From NCBI GenBank assembly GCA_037954325.1, contig JBBMNZ010000035.1, positions 4,066,001 through 4,130,000 on the forward strand: a DNA stretch of 64,000 nt, given 5' to 3'. Below are positions 1 to 10,569 of this stretch, piece by piece. Within the stretch, counting starts at the first letter, position 1. Each line of letters begins with the position of its first letter. Both the position numbers and the translations under genes were made by a program. Under the pieces are notes generated by a model. It searched no databases and was not told the DNA's origin. It was given only the letters and a program-made list of their open reading frames with translations. This stretch comes from Fistularia commersonii. Lineage: Eukaryota; Chordata; Actinopteri; Syngnathiformes; Fistulariidae.

Positions 1-10
1 CCCCTTGCAG

Positions 11-408
11 AAAGCGGCCCTGGAAGGCACGCTCGCCGACACGGAGGCCCGATACTCCATGGTCCTCCAAGGCCTCCAGAACCAGGTGACGGGCTTGGAG
101 GAACAGCTGATGCAGCTACGTTCTGACATCGAGAACCAGAGCCAGGAGTACCGCATGCTGCTGGACATCAAGACCCGCCTGGAGAGGGAGATCGCCGAGT
201 ACAGGAGGCTCTTGGACGGCGAGGGCAGGTGAGGGTCCGGACCCGGGGGGGGTGACCTCGCCGTCGCCATCCGTTCCTCGTCTCACCCGTGCGTTTTCTC
301 CGCAGCATCGGCGTGGGAACCACAAAGTCCACAACATCCAAGGTGATCGTGATGACGGAGGAAGTGGTGGACGGAAAGGTGGTGTCCTCCTCCACCACCA
401 CGGCGTGA
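11..408 (+). CDS. Type I keratin, 3' end (last two exons, partial)
   Basis: Two exons of a type I keratin that begins upstream of the window. Exon 11-228 follows an acceptor AG at 9-10 and encodes the end of rod coil 2, closing with the helix-termination motif EIAEYRRLLDGE. It ends at a GTGAGG donor. The last exon, 306-408, encodes a short Ser/Thr/Val-rich tail ending in TTTA and stop TGA (406-408). The two exons sum to 321 bp, an exact number of codons. Family knowledge: type I keratins pair with type II keratins to form 10-nm filaments in epithelia. The exon is 3 bp shorter than the 221-bp homologous exon of the three other keratins here. Tail-to-tail with the next keratin. Which fish paralogue it is cannot be decided from this fragment. 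Confidence 0.9.
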
Positions 409-508
409 TCCGGCTCACGCCCGCCGCCGCCGCTCCCGCTAGGCGGTGCTGACGCTTGAAAGCTACCGACGCAACATCTCACTGCAGTGATTCCGTCATT
501 GTCGATGA

Positions 509-514
509 AATAAA
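509..514 (+). terminator. Polyadenylation signal of the partial keratin
   Basis: AATAAA about 100 bases after the stop codon of the partial keratin. A T/G-rich stretch (cttgtctgg, ccttgtgtcc) follows 35-60 bases later, as expected of a cleavage-site downstream element. Confidence 0.7.
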
Positions 515-787
515 AGGCTTTCACGTGCCGACTAACATGATCATGTCTTGTCTGGAGTCCTTGTGTCCTAACGGGGCGGCAGCCATGTTTGGGCGGGGCG
601 GGAGTTCGGGAGAACGGGGTGTATTCTGAGTAGAATCTTGAATGAATTACCGGGATAATCCTGAGCGAAGAGGACTCAGAAGTTGCTTCCATAAAGCGAA
701 AGTCGCTCACGTTACTCGGGCGGTATCGTTTCCGCGACGGAACCACGTCGACAAAGCGCGAGAACCCGCTCGTTCTCGGACGTCGTT

Positions 788-982
788 TTGAATTCGGAAA
801 CGAGGCCGTGTTTTAGCTCGATATCAAAATCTACTGGCCCTTCCTGCGTGGTTTGGGCGCAGCAGGGCGTGGGCGCCAACGCCGGCGTGCAATACCCCCG
901 ATCGGCCACCGGGGGGCTCGGCGAGCACGTCCTGGTGAGGAAACCCAAAGTGCAGATCACCACTAAGAGCGGTGGCAAGTAG
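788..982 (+). other. Possible orphan terminal exon or gene remnant
   Basis: A GC-rich open frame whose last ~45 codons end in KPKVQITTKSGGK and stop TAG (980-982). Its third positions are mostly G or C, unlike the surrounding A/T-rich sequence, which suggests coding history. It sits 370 bases beyond the keratin stop codon. Nearby acceptor-like AGs leave it out of phase with the preceding keratin exon, so it does not simply extend that gene. It could be an alternative or relic tail exon, or chance. No homologue is recognised. Confidence 0.2.
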
Positions 983-2039
983 CAAGTAGCTAGTGGCTAT
1001 TTTTTTCCAGCATAAAAGTAGCACGACATGAGGAGTACACTTTGTACTGGTACCTCTCGGTTGCTCACACACCTCCGCCGGGATGTCGCCGGTCGTTCTC
1101 GGGCGCTAAGCTGTGGGGAGAAAAAACAAAAACAAACAGATTTGAAGAGGTTATAAGTTTGTGGCTCAATGGGATGTGAGTCATCGTGAGTCATGAATCA
1201 TAACCTTATTTTTTCAGTCTCCATTCTCAGCATTCTTCCATTGTACTAAAGGGGAACCTTTGGAGCTATAACACATTTATTACACTATGAAAGCTGCTAA
1301 TTGGACGGTGATAAGTTTCCACTAGGGGGCAGAGGGAGGGGAGTGTTATCGGACATTAAATGGTAGGCAAGACCTGGCACGCAAATATGTCGTACACGCC
1401 ACATTTATGAATCATGTCCTTAGCAGATGCAGTCGGGAAGAATAATAATAGTGATAATAATGTTGATAATATTGATAAAGGTTATGAGGTCTCATTTATG
1501 TTTCCTCTTAGGGAACATTTCCTGACCATTGGCACGGCAGTCACTTGAAAAGAAAATTCTAGAGAAGACTATTAATACACAGCCCGACCTTTCGGATTAA
1601 TTTAAGATTAGATAATACTTTATTGGTTATCACCAATAAAAATAATAATCCTGAGGAGTTTACTGTCTCGCTGAATCATGACCTCTTTCATGGTTGTAAC
1701 ATCCACGAGCTGCATGTTATTCGGATCTGTTTTTCCATCGCCCTGCTTTCGCCCAAATATGGTTGGCCTTCGTCGGCGGGGAAGCAAAGGCTTCCAAACG
1801 TCCTATGTATGTATATATTTTGGACAGCTGGGAACGCTTAAAAAAAGCGGCTCGGCGCCAAGTTTGGGGACGGATGACCCGGTGTCCTGTTCTGACCGAT
1901 ACAGGAAGTGATTCAACCGGTTGCCTTCAAAATAAGAGTCGCCGCGTTTTTTTTTTTTTTCCGGAGTCACCACACAGAAAACCGGCGTCAACTGCAAGAT
2001 CTTTTATTTTATTTTCGTCTTGAACTTTTTCCCGGCGCG

Positions 2040-4450
2040 TCACTCGATCTGATCCACGTCCACGTCCACGGTCTTGCTGCTCTCCACGACCTTCCCGTCC
2101 ACCACGGTCTCCACCACCGTGATGACCTTGGTGACCACTGGAGAAGACGGGGGGAGAAAGGTAAGCAAAGCCCTCGTCGCGTCTCTCGGGTCGAGCGTTA
2201 ATGTGGTAGGTGATAGACTTACCTTGTTTTGAACTGGAGATGGATGAGGGGGGAAAAAAAAAATGTTAATCCAGGATTAAATCTTTAAATTTTAGCTCGC
2301 CGTCTCTTTTCCCGCCGGCACTCACCTGTCGTCCTCGCCGTCCAGCAGGCGTCGGTACTCGGCGATCTCCAGCTCCAGCCTGGTCTTCAGGTCCAGCAGC
2401 ATGTCGTACTCGTGCTTGTTGTTGGTGATGTTAGCTTGGATCTGCGCGAGCTGGGCCTCCAAGCTGGAGACCATGGTCTGTAGGCTGGACAGCTGCGCGG
2501 CGTAGCGCGCCAGCGTCTCGGCCAGGCTGCCCTCCAGAGACGCTTTCTGCGAGGGGGGGAAAAAGCGAACTTCGGCATTTGGGTGGATAAAACCGAAAAG
2601 GAAAAGCGTGTCTGCGGTTGCGGCGTGTTAGCGCACCATGCTCAGGTGGGATTGCAGTTCAATCTGCAGCCTCTGGAGGGTGCTCTTGAGTTCCTTGATC
2701 TCCGAGCGGGACGTCACCAGTGTCTCTGTCTGTACGCGCACGTCCTGCTCCACCGCCGCGATCTAGAAAATAAACAAAAAAACCCAACACATGATTTGCA
2801 ACGACGCCATCTCAAGTTAAGCCCCGCCCCTTTTAAGGTCACACGACCTCCGAATGAGGCTCTCACCTTGCTCTGGTACCACGACTCCAGGTCCTTGCGG
2901 TTCTTGGAGATCACGGACTCGTAGTGGTCCCTGATCTCGCTCATCACCTGGTTCAGGTCGGTGGACGGCGTGGCGTCCACCGCCACGTTGACCTGCCCGC
3001 CCATCTGACTCCTCAGCAGAGCCATCTCCTGCAGGGTGGGGGGAGGAGGGGTCAAAGGTCAACATGGCAACGTGTCAGAGCCTGAACAACGCAGGAGTGT
3101 GTTTGCACCGTATCCTTGTGGGCTCCTTTGTCGGCGGGATGTTTTGAGCTAACAATTATGGTTACGGATAAACGTTCATCTGAAGTGTACGTGCATGTGT
3201 GTGTATGTGTGTGTGTGTTGCAGAGAGACAGACAGAGCAAAAACAAACAGAGGCAATGAGCTAATGGAGGGAGAGAAGAATACAAGGAAGTGTTTGGAGG
3301 GAAGAGGGCAGCGTTGGGAAAATGGCACCAGGAGGAAGAAAGAGATGCAAATCAAAACATTCGCTTCCTGAGTGATAATAGAGTTGAAGCTGAGGTTGTG
3401 TGTGTGCTTAAGTGTGTGTGTGTATGTGCATTAGGACCGGCTCGACATGTCGCCCCCTTCTTTCAAACTGTGTGTCACTGAACCGTAAAGTTGGCAGACA
3501 CACACACACACACCTCCTCATGGTTCCTCTTGAGCATGATCAGCTCGTCCTTCAGGCCCTCGTACTGGTTCTCCAGATCCATCCTGGCCAGATTCATCTC
3601 GTCCAGCACCTTCCTCAGACCGGCAATGTCGGCCTCCACGGTCATCCTCATGGCCAGCTCGTTCTCATACCTGTAGTACACACACACACACATACACACA
3701 CACACAAATACACACACACATATGTCAGGAAGGTGTTAGCTGTTAGCACTTCATTTACATTCTTAGCTGTCCCTTAGACATGAGTTTAGCACATGGTTGA
3801 AGTTTCACTAGGGTGACCGTCACACACACACACACACACACAAACACTCACTTCATCTTGAAATCGTCAGCTGCCAGTTTGGCGTTATCGATGTCCAGGA
3901 TGGTCTTGGCGTTGAGCCTGGCGGCGACTTGGATCTGAAACGAACGAATGATCCGAATGAATGAACGATCCGGAGTCGACGGGGGGAAACGAAAGAAAAG
4001 AGCCGCAAGGATTAAATCAGGTATGTTTACTTTTGATTATCACCCCGATGAGATCGAGGATGCGGCGCCGAGCCGACGCCGCTTCCCGCTCTCGCGTCGG
4101 GTCCGCGTCCTCACCTTGTTCTTCAGATCCTCGATGATGGCGAAGTAGTGGCTGTGGTCGTGGCAGACGACGGTCCTGCTCTGGTACCACTCCCGGATCT
4201 GCTTGTCCAGCCGCTCGTTCTCCTTCTCCAGCGTGCGCACCTTCTCCAGGTAGGAGGCCAGGCGGTCGTTCAGGTTCTGCATGGTGGCCTTCTCGTTGGC
4301 GCCGACGTGGAGGTCCAGGCCGTCGGCCAGGTTGAAGCCCCCCTGGGAGCCGAAGCCCATCTGGGCGGAGGAGACGCGGGTGCCTCGGCCGCCGGCTCCG
4401 CCGTACACGCTCATGGTCTTCTGGCCGTAGGATCTGGCGCTCAGGGACAT
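2040..4450 (-). CDS. Type I keratin, complete, 397 aa
   Basis: Eight coding exons on the - strand: 4450-4115, 3934-3852, 3670-3514, 3028-2867, 2762-2637, 2546-2326, 2233-2223 and 2137-2040. All junctions are GT/AG and the sum is 1194 bp. Internal exons of 83, 157, 162, 126 and 221 bp are the classical type I keratin sizes. Head: residues 1-51, Gly/Ser-rich with VYGGAGGRGTR. Rod: from about 52 (NEKATMQNLNDRLASYLEKV, helix initiation) to about 361 (EIAEYRRLLDGE, helix termination). The tail is acidic/Val-rich and ends DVDVDQIE. An 11-bp microexon is required to keep frame into the tail. The family builds epithelial filaments with type II partners. The head resembles fish K18-like keratins, but the exact symbol is left open. 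Confidence 0.93.
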
Positions 4451-4531
4451 GATGTCGGCTGGATTTGGATCTGGATCCGGACCGGGTAGGGTGACGGAGA
4501 TCTGCAGTTGTGAGCATCTTTGGTTTCCTTG

Positions 4532-4540
4532 GTTATATAC
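4532..4540 (-). promoter_or_regulatory. TATA box of the 397-aa keratin
   Basis: On the - strand the sequence reads TATATAACC, about 82-90 bases upstream of the start codon at 4450. This gives a 5' UTR of about 55 bases. A canonical TATA box suits a strongly expressed keratin. Upstream is a CG-rich block (4541-4630). Confidence 0.6.
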
Positions 4541-5739
4541 CTGCCGGCGGCGGCGGAGTGGGCGGGGACGGGGCGAGGAGCCGAAAGGGTGGAATGCGTC
4601 GAACGGGCCCTCCCACTCCGCTCGGCGCAATCCGTCTATCAGCGCGGGTGTGGTTGTCAGGTGGGCTCAACCGTCCTCCTGACAGGTCAAACCCGTGATT
4701 CAACATTTTTCCAGCGGGCCCTCAATGGGAAAACATTCCTTGAATGCTCCTCCGCTTGTCAACATCTCGGCCCCCGAGCCGTGAGAGCTAATTACGTGGC
4801 CTTTTTGTCCGAGGCCCGTTTCTGATAAGACGCGAACGCCGGTGATTAAGAACGCCGGATCGTCCCATCCGGGCCTCCGGCTGCTCACGCCGGTGGCAGA
4901 AGTGGCACGTACCAGCGACTCTGTCACATGAGTGAAACCTTCGGGGGGGTTAAAGGTCACAGACAATCCATCGCGGCGCAGGACGACCCCGGATGGCGGT
5001 AAACGTCCGAGGAGGCGTTTCGGCAGTTCGGTGTTTGGCAGGTGCTAATGAACGTCTGGCAGGGGGCGGGGAGGGCACGGACTGGAATTCATTTATTAGT
5101 TTTAATTTTCATTCTTTAAACGTTATTTGATCCGTGTTGAATTGCTGTTGAAATGTTGTCGGGCGGTGGGGGGGGGAAGCTGCAATAGATTACCTTCAAG
5201 CTAAGGATTTCTGAATATGGAGCGAACACGCCGGTTTGAGACGTTTTGTCAGACGACATCCAGTAAACCTCCACCGACATCTTTGAAATTCATAAACAAC
5301 GCGAGAATGAGGTTATTAAACCAAATGACCAACCTAATGAGCTTATCTTTTAAATGTCATTTTACATTTCAAGATTATGCCGATCTTGTAACATCTAAAT
5401 AAAACGTGTTAAAACATTTTCGTCGCTATTAATAAGCTACTGCACGCGCCAGTAAAAGGATGACAGCACAGAGAGCGGACGACATTGTTGGTTTATATTT
5501 TAAGTTCGTTTTTTCTTTTCTTCATAAAGACAAAAAGGACTCAAATAGACGTTGATTATTTTGCTTAAAAGTAACTATCAATCGAGTGTTTTTTTTTTCG
5601 GAATTTAAAATGTTTTGTTGCGTGCGGAAATGTTATTTTGTTTTCTCTACAAAATATGCAGCATATATTTTGTTGAGGCAAAAAAATAACATTATATTCC
5701 GCGTTAATTCATTTTAAATTTCAAAAGGGTCGTGTGGTT

Positions 5740-5945
5740 TCCGGTGCTTTCGTTACTGTGATGAAACGCCTCCAAATGGCTCTTTGAGTGGTAAAGGTTG
5801 CCGACCCCTGACCTACACTGATCGCTCTGTCATTCACACCTACTGACAATTTGGAGATTTTGATGAACCCGTTTTTTGAGCGTGGGAGGAAAACATGGAG
5901 AGCCCCGGCAGGAGAACGTAGAGAACTCACACGCCAGAACCAAGA
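5740..5945. repeat. Degenerate interspersed repeat fragments
   Basis: The phrase 'aaaggttgccgacccctga' near 5796-5814 matches the terminal phrase commonly seen in vertebrate hAT-derived repeats. The following stretch (cattcacacc ... acaatttgga ... gtgggaggaaaac ... ggagaac) matches the order of blocks in a very common fish interspersed repeat. Related pieces occur near 14.46, 27.49, 44.95 and 46.6 kb. The assignment rests on remembered consensus phrases, so family names are not given. Confidence 0.45.
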
Positions 5946-6803
5946 CAAACACCTGAATCACAACAGGAACCTGAATGAAAGCACATTTTCATTACATTTG
6001 CACCTGTAAGCATCAGGAATTTTTAATAAAACTTACCCCGCGCTTAGAGTTGGATTTAGGACAATTAAGGCAAAAACAAATACATTGAAAAACAGTTTTT
6101 TCCCCAGTTTTTTGGTCATCGCACTAAATTTGTCACAATCCTTGAAATTCACATACAGCACAGTGCAATAAACCCCTTTTTTTTTCCCCCTTTTCACTTT
6201 TTTACTTCTTTATTTTTTCCTTTTTTTTTTTCTAAATATTTCTTTATTTGTTATGTATATTTTTGGTCATATTTTTTCTGTCTTATATCTGTAACCCAGA
6301 GATGCTACTATCTTTATATTCTTGTGTTGTGTCCTGCTTTTTAAGGTTTTTGATTCCACTGAGAGCCGCGATCTCTAAATTTCATTGCGCTTCGTGTAAC
6401 AACAAATCTCGAATCCTTAAAAATAGTCGAATCAGTTCTTCACCGTTGTCATCACCATCAAATTTATACAGACAGAGTGTGAGAAGGCGGAAAACAATCA
6501 CCTAAATGTTTTCGAGTGCGACTGCATAGCCCGGCTGCCTGACTGACTCCACATTTCTCAACATCTCCAGTCAGTCAGCAGCACGTCTGATAATCAGGGT
6601 GAGGCCTGTGGGCCCGTGGGATTAAGAATACAGGCGTGCATGTGTGTGTGTGTGTGTGTGTGTGTGACTGATGCCAGACACATATTTTTAAAGTCATTAT
6701 TGAATGAGACCAGGTGAAAAGAGACAGACGTTTATCTCAGATGACAGGGTTTACCCATCAAAGAGGTCCCAGCATACACAATGTTCCCGTATCCTTCAAG
6801 TCA

Positions 6804-6804
6804 A

Positions 6805-6851
<47 letters not shown>

Positions 6852-6853
6852 AC
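6804..6853 (+). repeat. (CA)n microsatellite
   Basis: About 48 bases of nearly pure CA repeat, interrupted once by AAAC. A shorter TG array lies at about 6636-6666. Confidence 0.95.
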
Positions 6854-7089
6854 TTGTCACTAACCCTGAATGAGTAGGATGGGCTTTAAGAGCAGCATGT
6901 TCAGAATTCACAACCTGTCAAGTGATTTTTTTTCACAATAAAAAAATAATTGCAAAATTTCCTAAATTCAAAGTTCATGTATTCTTGCTTTCAATGGTAA
7001 GTGTGAATTTTAAGCTTCTATAATGAGGTTTTAAATTTTACATATCACACTTCTCTGGACTTTATAAACCCTGCATTCCTTTCTTTTCT

Positions 7090-7380
7090 TTTGAAGTTCA
7101 GTTTTAGCTCGCTAAAAAAAGGATAAAGAGCTCTTTGATATTTTGTAGTCCTTGTTTTAGCTAGCTTTTTTTGTTTTGTAGTCCCATTTTTTTAGCATTT
7201 TTTTTCATTTGTAATCCAGTTTTTTTTTAGCTGGTAGTCCCGTTATTTATTTATTTTGGTAGTTCTTGTTTATTTTGTAATCCGGTATTTTTTTAGCTGT
7301 CTCTTTTTGGTTTTATAGTCCAGACATTTTTTGTTTCAGCTAGCTCTTTTGTTCATTTGTAGCCCAGTTTGTAATCCATT
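7090..7380 (+). repeat. T-rich imperfect minisatellite
   Basis: Roughly seven degenerate units of 35-45 bp. Each combines 'tttgtagtcc' or 'tttgtaatcc' with a T-run and 'agctagct' or 'agctg'. Repeats are irregular in length, consistent with an old slipped array. It has no coding role. Confidence 0.6.
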
Positions 7381-7867
7381 TCCACTAACAGGCATCCTGA
7401 CAGGTGGGTGTGAAAAGCGGAGGGGATCACGCGTTGAATTTGCTATCTGCTCCCCGAACAATGACAAATTTAATTGCTTGGAGCTTCTTTATCATTCTAC
7501 TTTCTTTCAGAAAAGCACGGGCTGTTTGTTCAATTCTTCTGAATCTCGTGTTTCCTCCCAGCCTCGCCGCTGCAGAAAAAACCCGAAGGACGTGTCAGGA
7601 TTGCGGAGCAGATTTCTCAATCTCTCAGCCTCTTCCCCCTCCGAACAGTGTCACCAGCCCTTTGTTGCTTTGAAATACTTCAGACCTCAATGCTGCTCGT
7701 CTTGTTTTCTTTTTTTCTTTCCATTGTTGCTGCTTTTCAACCCTCCGGCGCTTTCTTTCTTCCCCCGAGACTTAACAATCTGTGTTTCGTGCGTCATGTG
7801 TTGCACGCCGTCCATCATCGAACCCGCCATTTCTATCATTTTACATGCTCTTTTTCAAAGCAGCGAC

Positions 7868-8460
7868 ATGTTCGATTTACGATATGTCTGGTTTAAGCCC
7901 CGCCCCCTCGCTCCCGTGTCAGCTGGGATTGGCCGCAGCCGCCAGGCTGGCCTTGATTAGCGGTACGCATGACGAATGAGTGAATGAATTCACGCATTAA
8001 AATCGCAAATATCCGCGGAACCGGCCCGCGTTTCTCAATCCCGTGCCAGATCGCTTCTTCAACCGCCGGTGTCGATTTTTTTTTTTTTTTCTTGAACGTG
8101 TGAAAGGTGCTACTCGCTCCGAGATCCAGGCGTTTGATTTTTGGCACAACCGGGCTAACGATGTCACGCTATATTTCGCCTCAGCTAAGCTAGTTAGCGC
8201 CCAGCTCCCCACCACGTGCATGGTATTTACTGACCGTTTAGCGACCGCCGGCTTAGACATTTGATGAAATCAATTTCACACGCTGTTTTAGTTATCCATC
8301 AAGCGGAGCGCCGCGTAAAGCCCCGACCTCTCGGCCAATCAGGACGGGGCGTACGGCTCCAGCCCCCCGCACCCGTCAGAAGACAGAGATGCATTGTGGC
8401 CTCTGCCTCGTCCATTCGCCCTGCGCTCACACATTCTGCAGCTGCCTGCTTGTCGGTGGG
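7868..8460. promoter_or_regulatory. GC-richer block with GC-box and CCAAT motifs
   Basis: Two similar motifs are embedded here: 'aagccccgccccc' followed by 'attggccg' near 7896-7935, and 'aagccccgacc' followed by 'gccaatcaggacggggcg' near 8318-8351. These are typical of CpG-type vertebrate promoters, but no exon with convincing coding bias lies next to them. It may be a promoter of a non-coding transcript or a repeat-derived CpG cluster. Confidence 0.25.
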
Positions 8461-8511
8461 TTAAGCGTGAAGCTACGTAAGCCATAAAACTTGCTCACTT
8501 ACATCCCGTGC

Positions 8512-8562
8512 TTGTGTGTGTGTGTGTGTGTGCACGTATGTGTGTGTGTGTGTGTGTGCGCT
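8512..8562 (+). repeat. (TG)n microsatellite
   Basis: Two TG arrays separated by a short 'cacgtatg' interruption. Confidence 0.9.
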
Positions 8563-9387
8563 GAAAGCAAAGTGGAAAAAAAGTCTGCAAGTCAGGTTTT
8601 ACAAGTGAAAACTTGAATCAGTCCCTTGCCATTATTGCACCAGCTGGTTTAAATCATTTAATAAGATAAATGGGGTTATGCATAAATGTCACACTCATTA
8701 ATTACTTTTTTTTTTAAGTATGACGTAATATTTCCCTTCTAGAGGAGGGAGTGTGGAAAACCGATCACTTTCTTCCGTGTCTACCGGCCTCAGGAATGTG
8801 GGGGGGGATTATCCCGCGCGCACCCAAATGTCCACTAGAGGGCGCTCTTCATCTGGAATCTCACTCCCGCTCCCACTCCCAAAGGAAGGGAAGGGCGGGG
8901 ATTTTGTTTTTTTGACGAAAGCGCAATTTTGTTTGGGTTTCCGAGCAGGATGCTCGACACTTTTCTGTCTTCTCCCCGGCTCGCGACGGATAACCAACCA
9001 CGAGTTTGCTAGCGTATTTAAAGCAAGGAACAATTCCCGCTTTCGGCTTCGGTCGGCATCGCTTACGACAATCCTGCCACGTGCGACGGAGAATATCCTT
9101 GTAATATCCTGATTTATTGAGCGCTAATTCATCGAATTTAGACGGCCGCGGACGTCGACCCCATCCCTCGGGTCTCCGTTTTCCCCCCAGAGGCTTCATT
9201 TCCTCAGCGGCGGTCCCTGTCGATCCTGCCCAGTAGGAATAACCCAACGGGAAAATTAAACTAACAAACCAAAATCTAAACTAAACTCAGCTTGAGTTGT
9301 TTTCATTCAGATGTCATGCATCTGTGATAATTGCCGTGTTGAACAAAAGTGCTTAAAAATCTTGGCTCAGAAACTGGTTCTACATGC

Positions 9388-9389
<2 letters not shown>

Positions 9390-9437
<48 letters not shown>
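9390..9437 (+). repeat. (CA)n microsatellite
   Basis: About 48 bases of pure CA repeat. Confidence 0.95.
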
Positions 9438-9441
<4 letters not shown>

Positions 9442-9575
9442 CAAACTAACCCAGGATTAATTGCTTAGTTCATTTTACGCCGGATTTCCAGCCTCTCTGA
9501 AGACTCTTATTACCTTTTTTTTTTTTTTGCACTACTGCTACTTTGCACTGAGAAAACGATCATGCTGCTATTGCA

Positions 9576-9987
9576 ACGGTCCCCAACCTTTTTTGTACCA
9601 GGGACCAGTTTTATGCATGAAAATGTTTCCGCGTACAGGTTAGAAGCACGGCGGTTCAAATAATAAAACCTTTTGTCAGTTCAGAGTATTTAATCTGATT
9701 ACGATTGCTGCTGATATGTGAAATGGTGCGACAGAGTTAAGTGCAGCAGTAAGGTGAGGGTGGAAACAGTTGTTTGAATGGATGATAATAATGAAAATAT
9801 GAAATAATATATAAATAATATATGATGAAAAAAATCATGAAAATTAAAAAAAAATGATAATAAAAAAAAATAATAAAAAAAATTAAGATTATAATGAAAA
9901 AAAACTACAACTTGCACCAAGAAAGAATTTCTTTGTGGACCGGTACCAAATGATCTGCGGATTGGTACCAGTCCGGGGACCATTGTG
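9576..9987. mobile_element. Non-autonomous hAT-like element (MITE) with 8-bp target duplication
   Basis: The left end begins acGGTCCCCAACC and the right end is complementary at its core (GGGGACC ... ). Near-identical 8-base flanks follow: ctattgca at 9568-9575 and ttattgca at 9988-9995. An 8-bp target duplication is the hallmark of the hAT superfamily. The interior is A/T-rich and has no transposase frame. Sub-terminal 'ggtaccagtccgg' and 'gtaccagggaccagt' are also inverted relative to each other. The element interrupts an otherwise continuous 'tttgcac'-rich stretch. Confidence 0.6.
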
Positions 9988-10330
9988 TTATTGCACCATA
10001 TACTATTATGGTACTACTTACTGACATTTGCACTTAACAAAAACAAAGCCCTGCTGCTACTCTCATGATGTCAAACATGAGTTTGTATCTACGTGCACAT
10101 TATACTTCATACGTCGTAGTTTAATGTTTTACTGTTTAATGTAGCAGTGCACTTTACTGTCAACTTGCACTCTATTATTATGCATATTATTTTGTTAATT
10201 TCATGTCACCGTGGGATTGTGAGAAACGTTGTTTTGATTCCTCTGTATGTCCGGGATATGCGGAGAAATTGACAAGAAAACTGACTGACGAATTTGTGCA
10301 GGACTTGGTGAGGCCTGATGGGGTGTTGTG

Positions 10331-10372
10331 TGGGTCCGGGGGGGTCCGGGGGGGTCCGGGGGGGTCCGGGGT
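10331..10372 (+). repeat. 10-bp G-rich minisatellite
   Basis: Four copies of ggggtccggg in direct tandem. The G-runs could form a G-quadruplex on the + strand. Confidence 0.85.
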
Positions 10373-10538
10373 CGGCCGTGACTCACAGTTACCGTGAATA
10401 CGCATAGAAGCGAACTGCGGTGCGTTTGTCTGAGGAGCTGAATAGCTGCTATTATGGGAGAAAACAACCAAAGGACCTCTCTGATGGGTATTTTCCCAAA
10501 GCTTTCAACATGAACCACACACCCACTTTTTCTCAGTG

Positions 10539-10539
<1 letters not shown>

Positions 10540-10567
<28 letters not shown>
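10540..10567 (+). repeat. (CA)n microsatellite
   Basis: About 27 bases of CA repeat. Confidence 0.9.

Positions 10568-10569
<2 letters not shown>

Larger units (their letters stand above)
409..2039. other. Intergenic region between convergent keratins
   Basis: Contains the 3' flank of the partial keratin, the GC-rich open frame at 788-982, and otherwise A/T-rich sequence. On the - strand, about 1600-1690 resembles the 3' tail common to fish non-LTR elements: a 'cctcaggatt' block followed by 'aataaagtatta'. No other gene is visible. A - strand AATAAA, probably the keratin poly(A) signal, lies at about 2002-2008. Confidence 0.5.

Noticed and set aside
2817..3065. - strand frames overlapping keratin exon 4
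   Set aside because: Out-of-frame readings of the true 162-bp exon at 3028-2867.
7331..7960. 209-codon open frame on the + strand, the longest in the first 14 kb
   Set aside because: Rich in Phe/Ser/Leu from T-runs, with overlapping frames of similar length, no domain and no splice-compatible neighbours.
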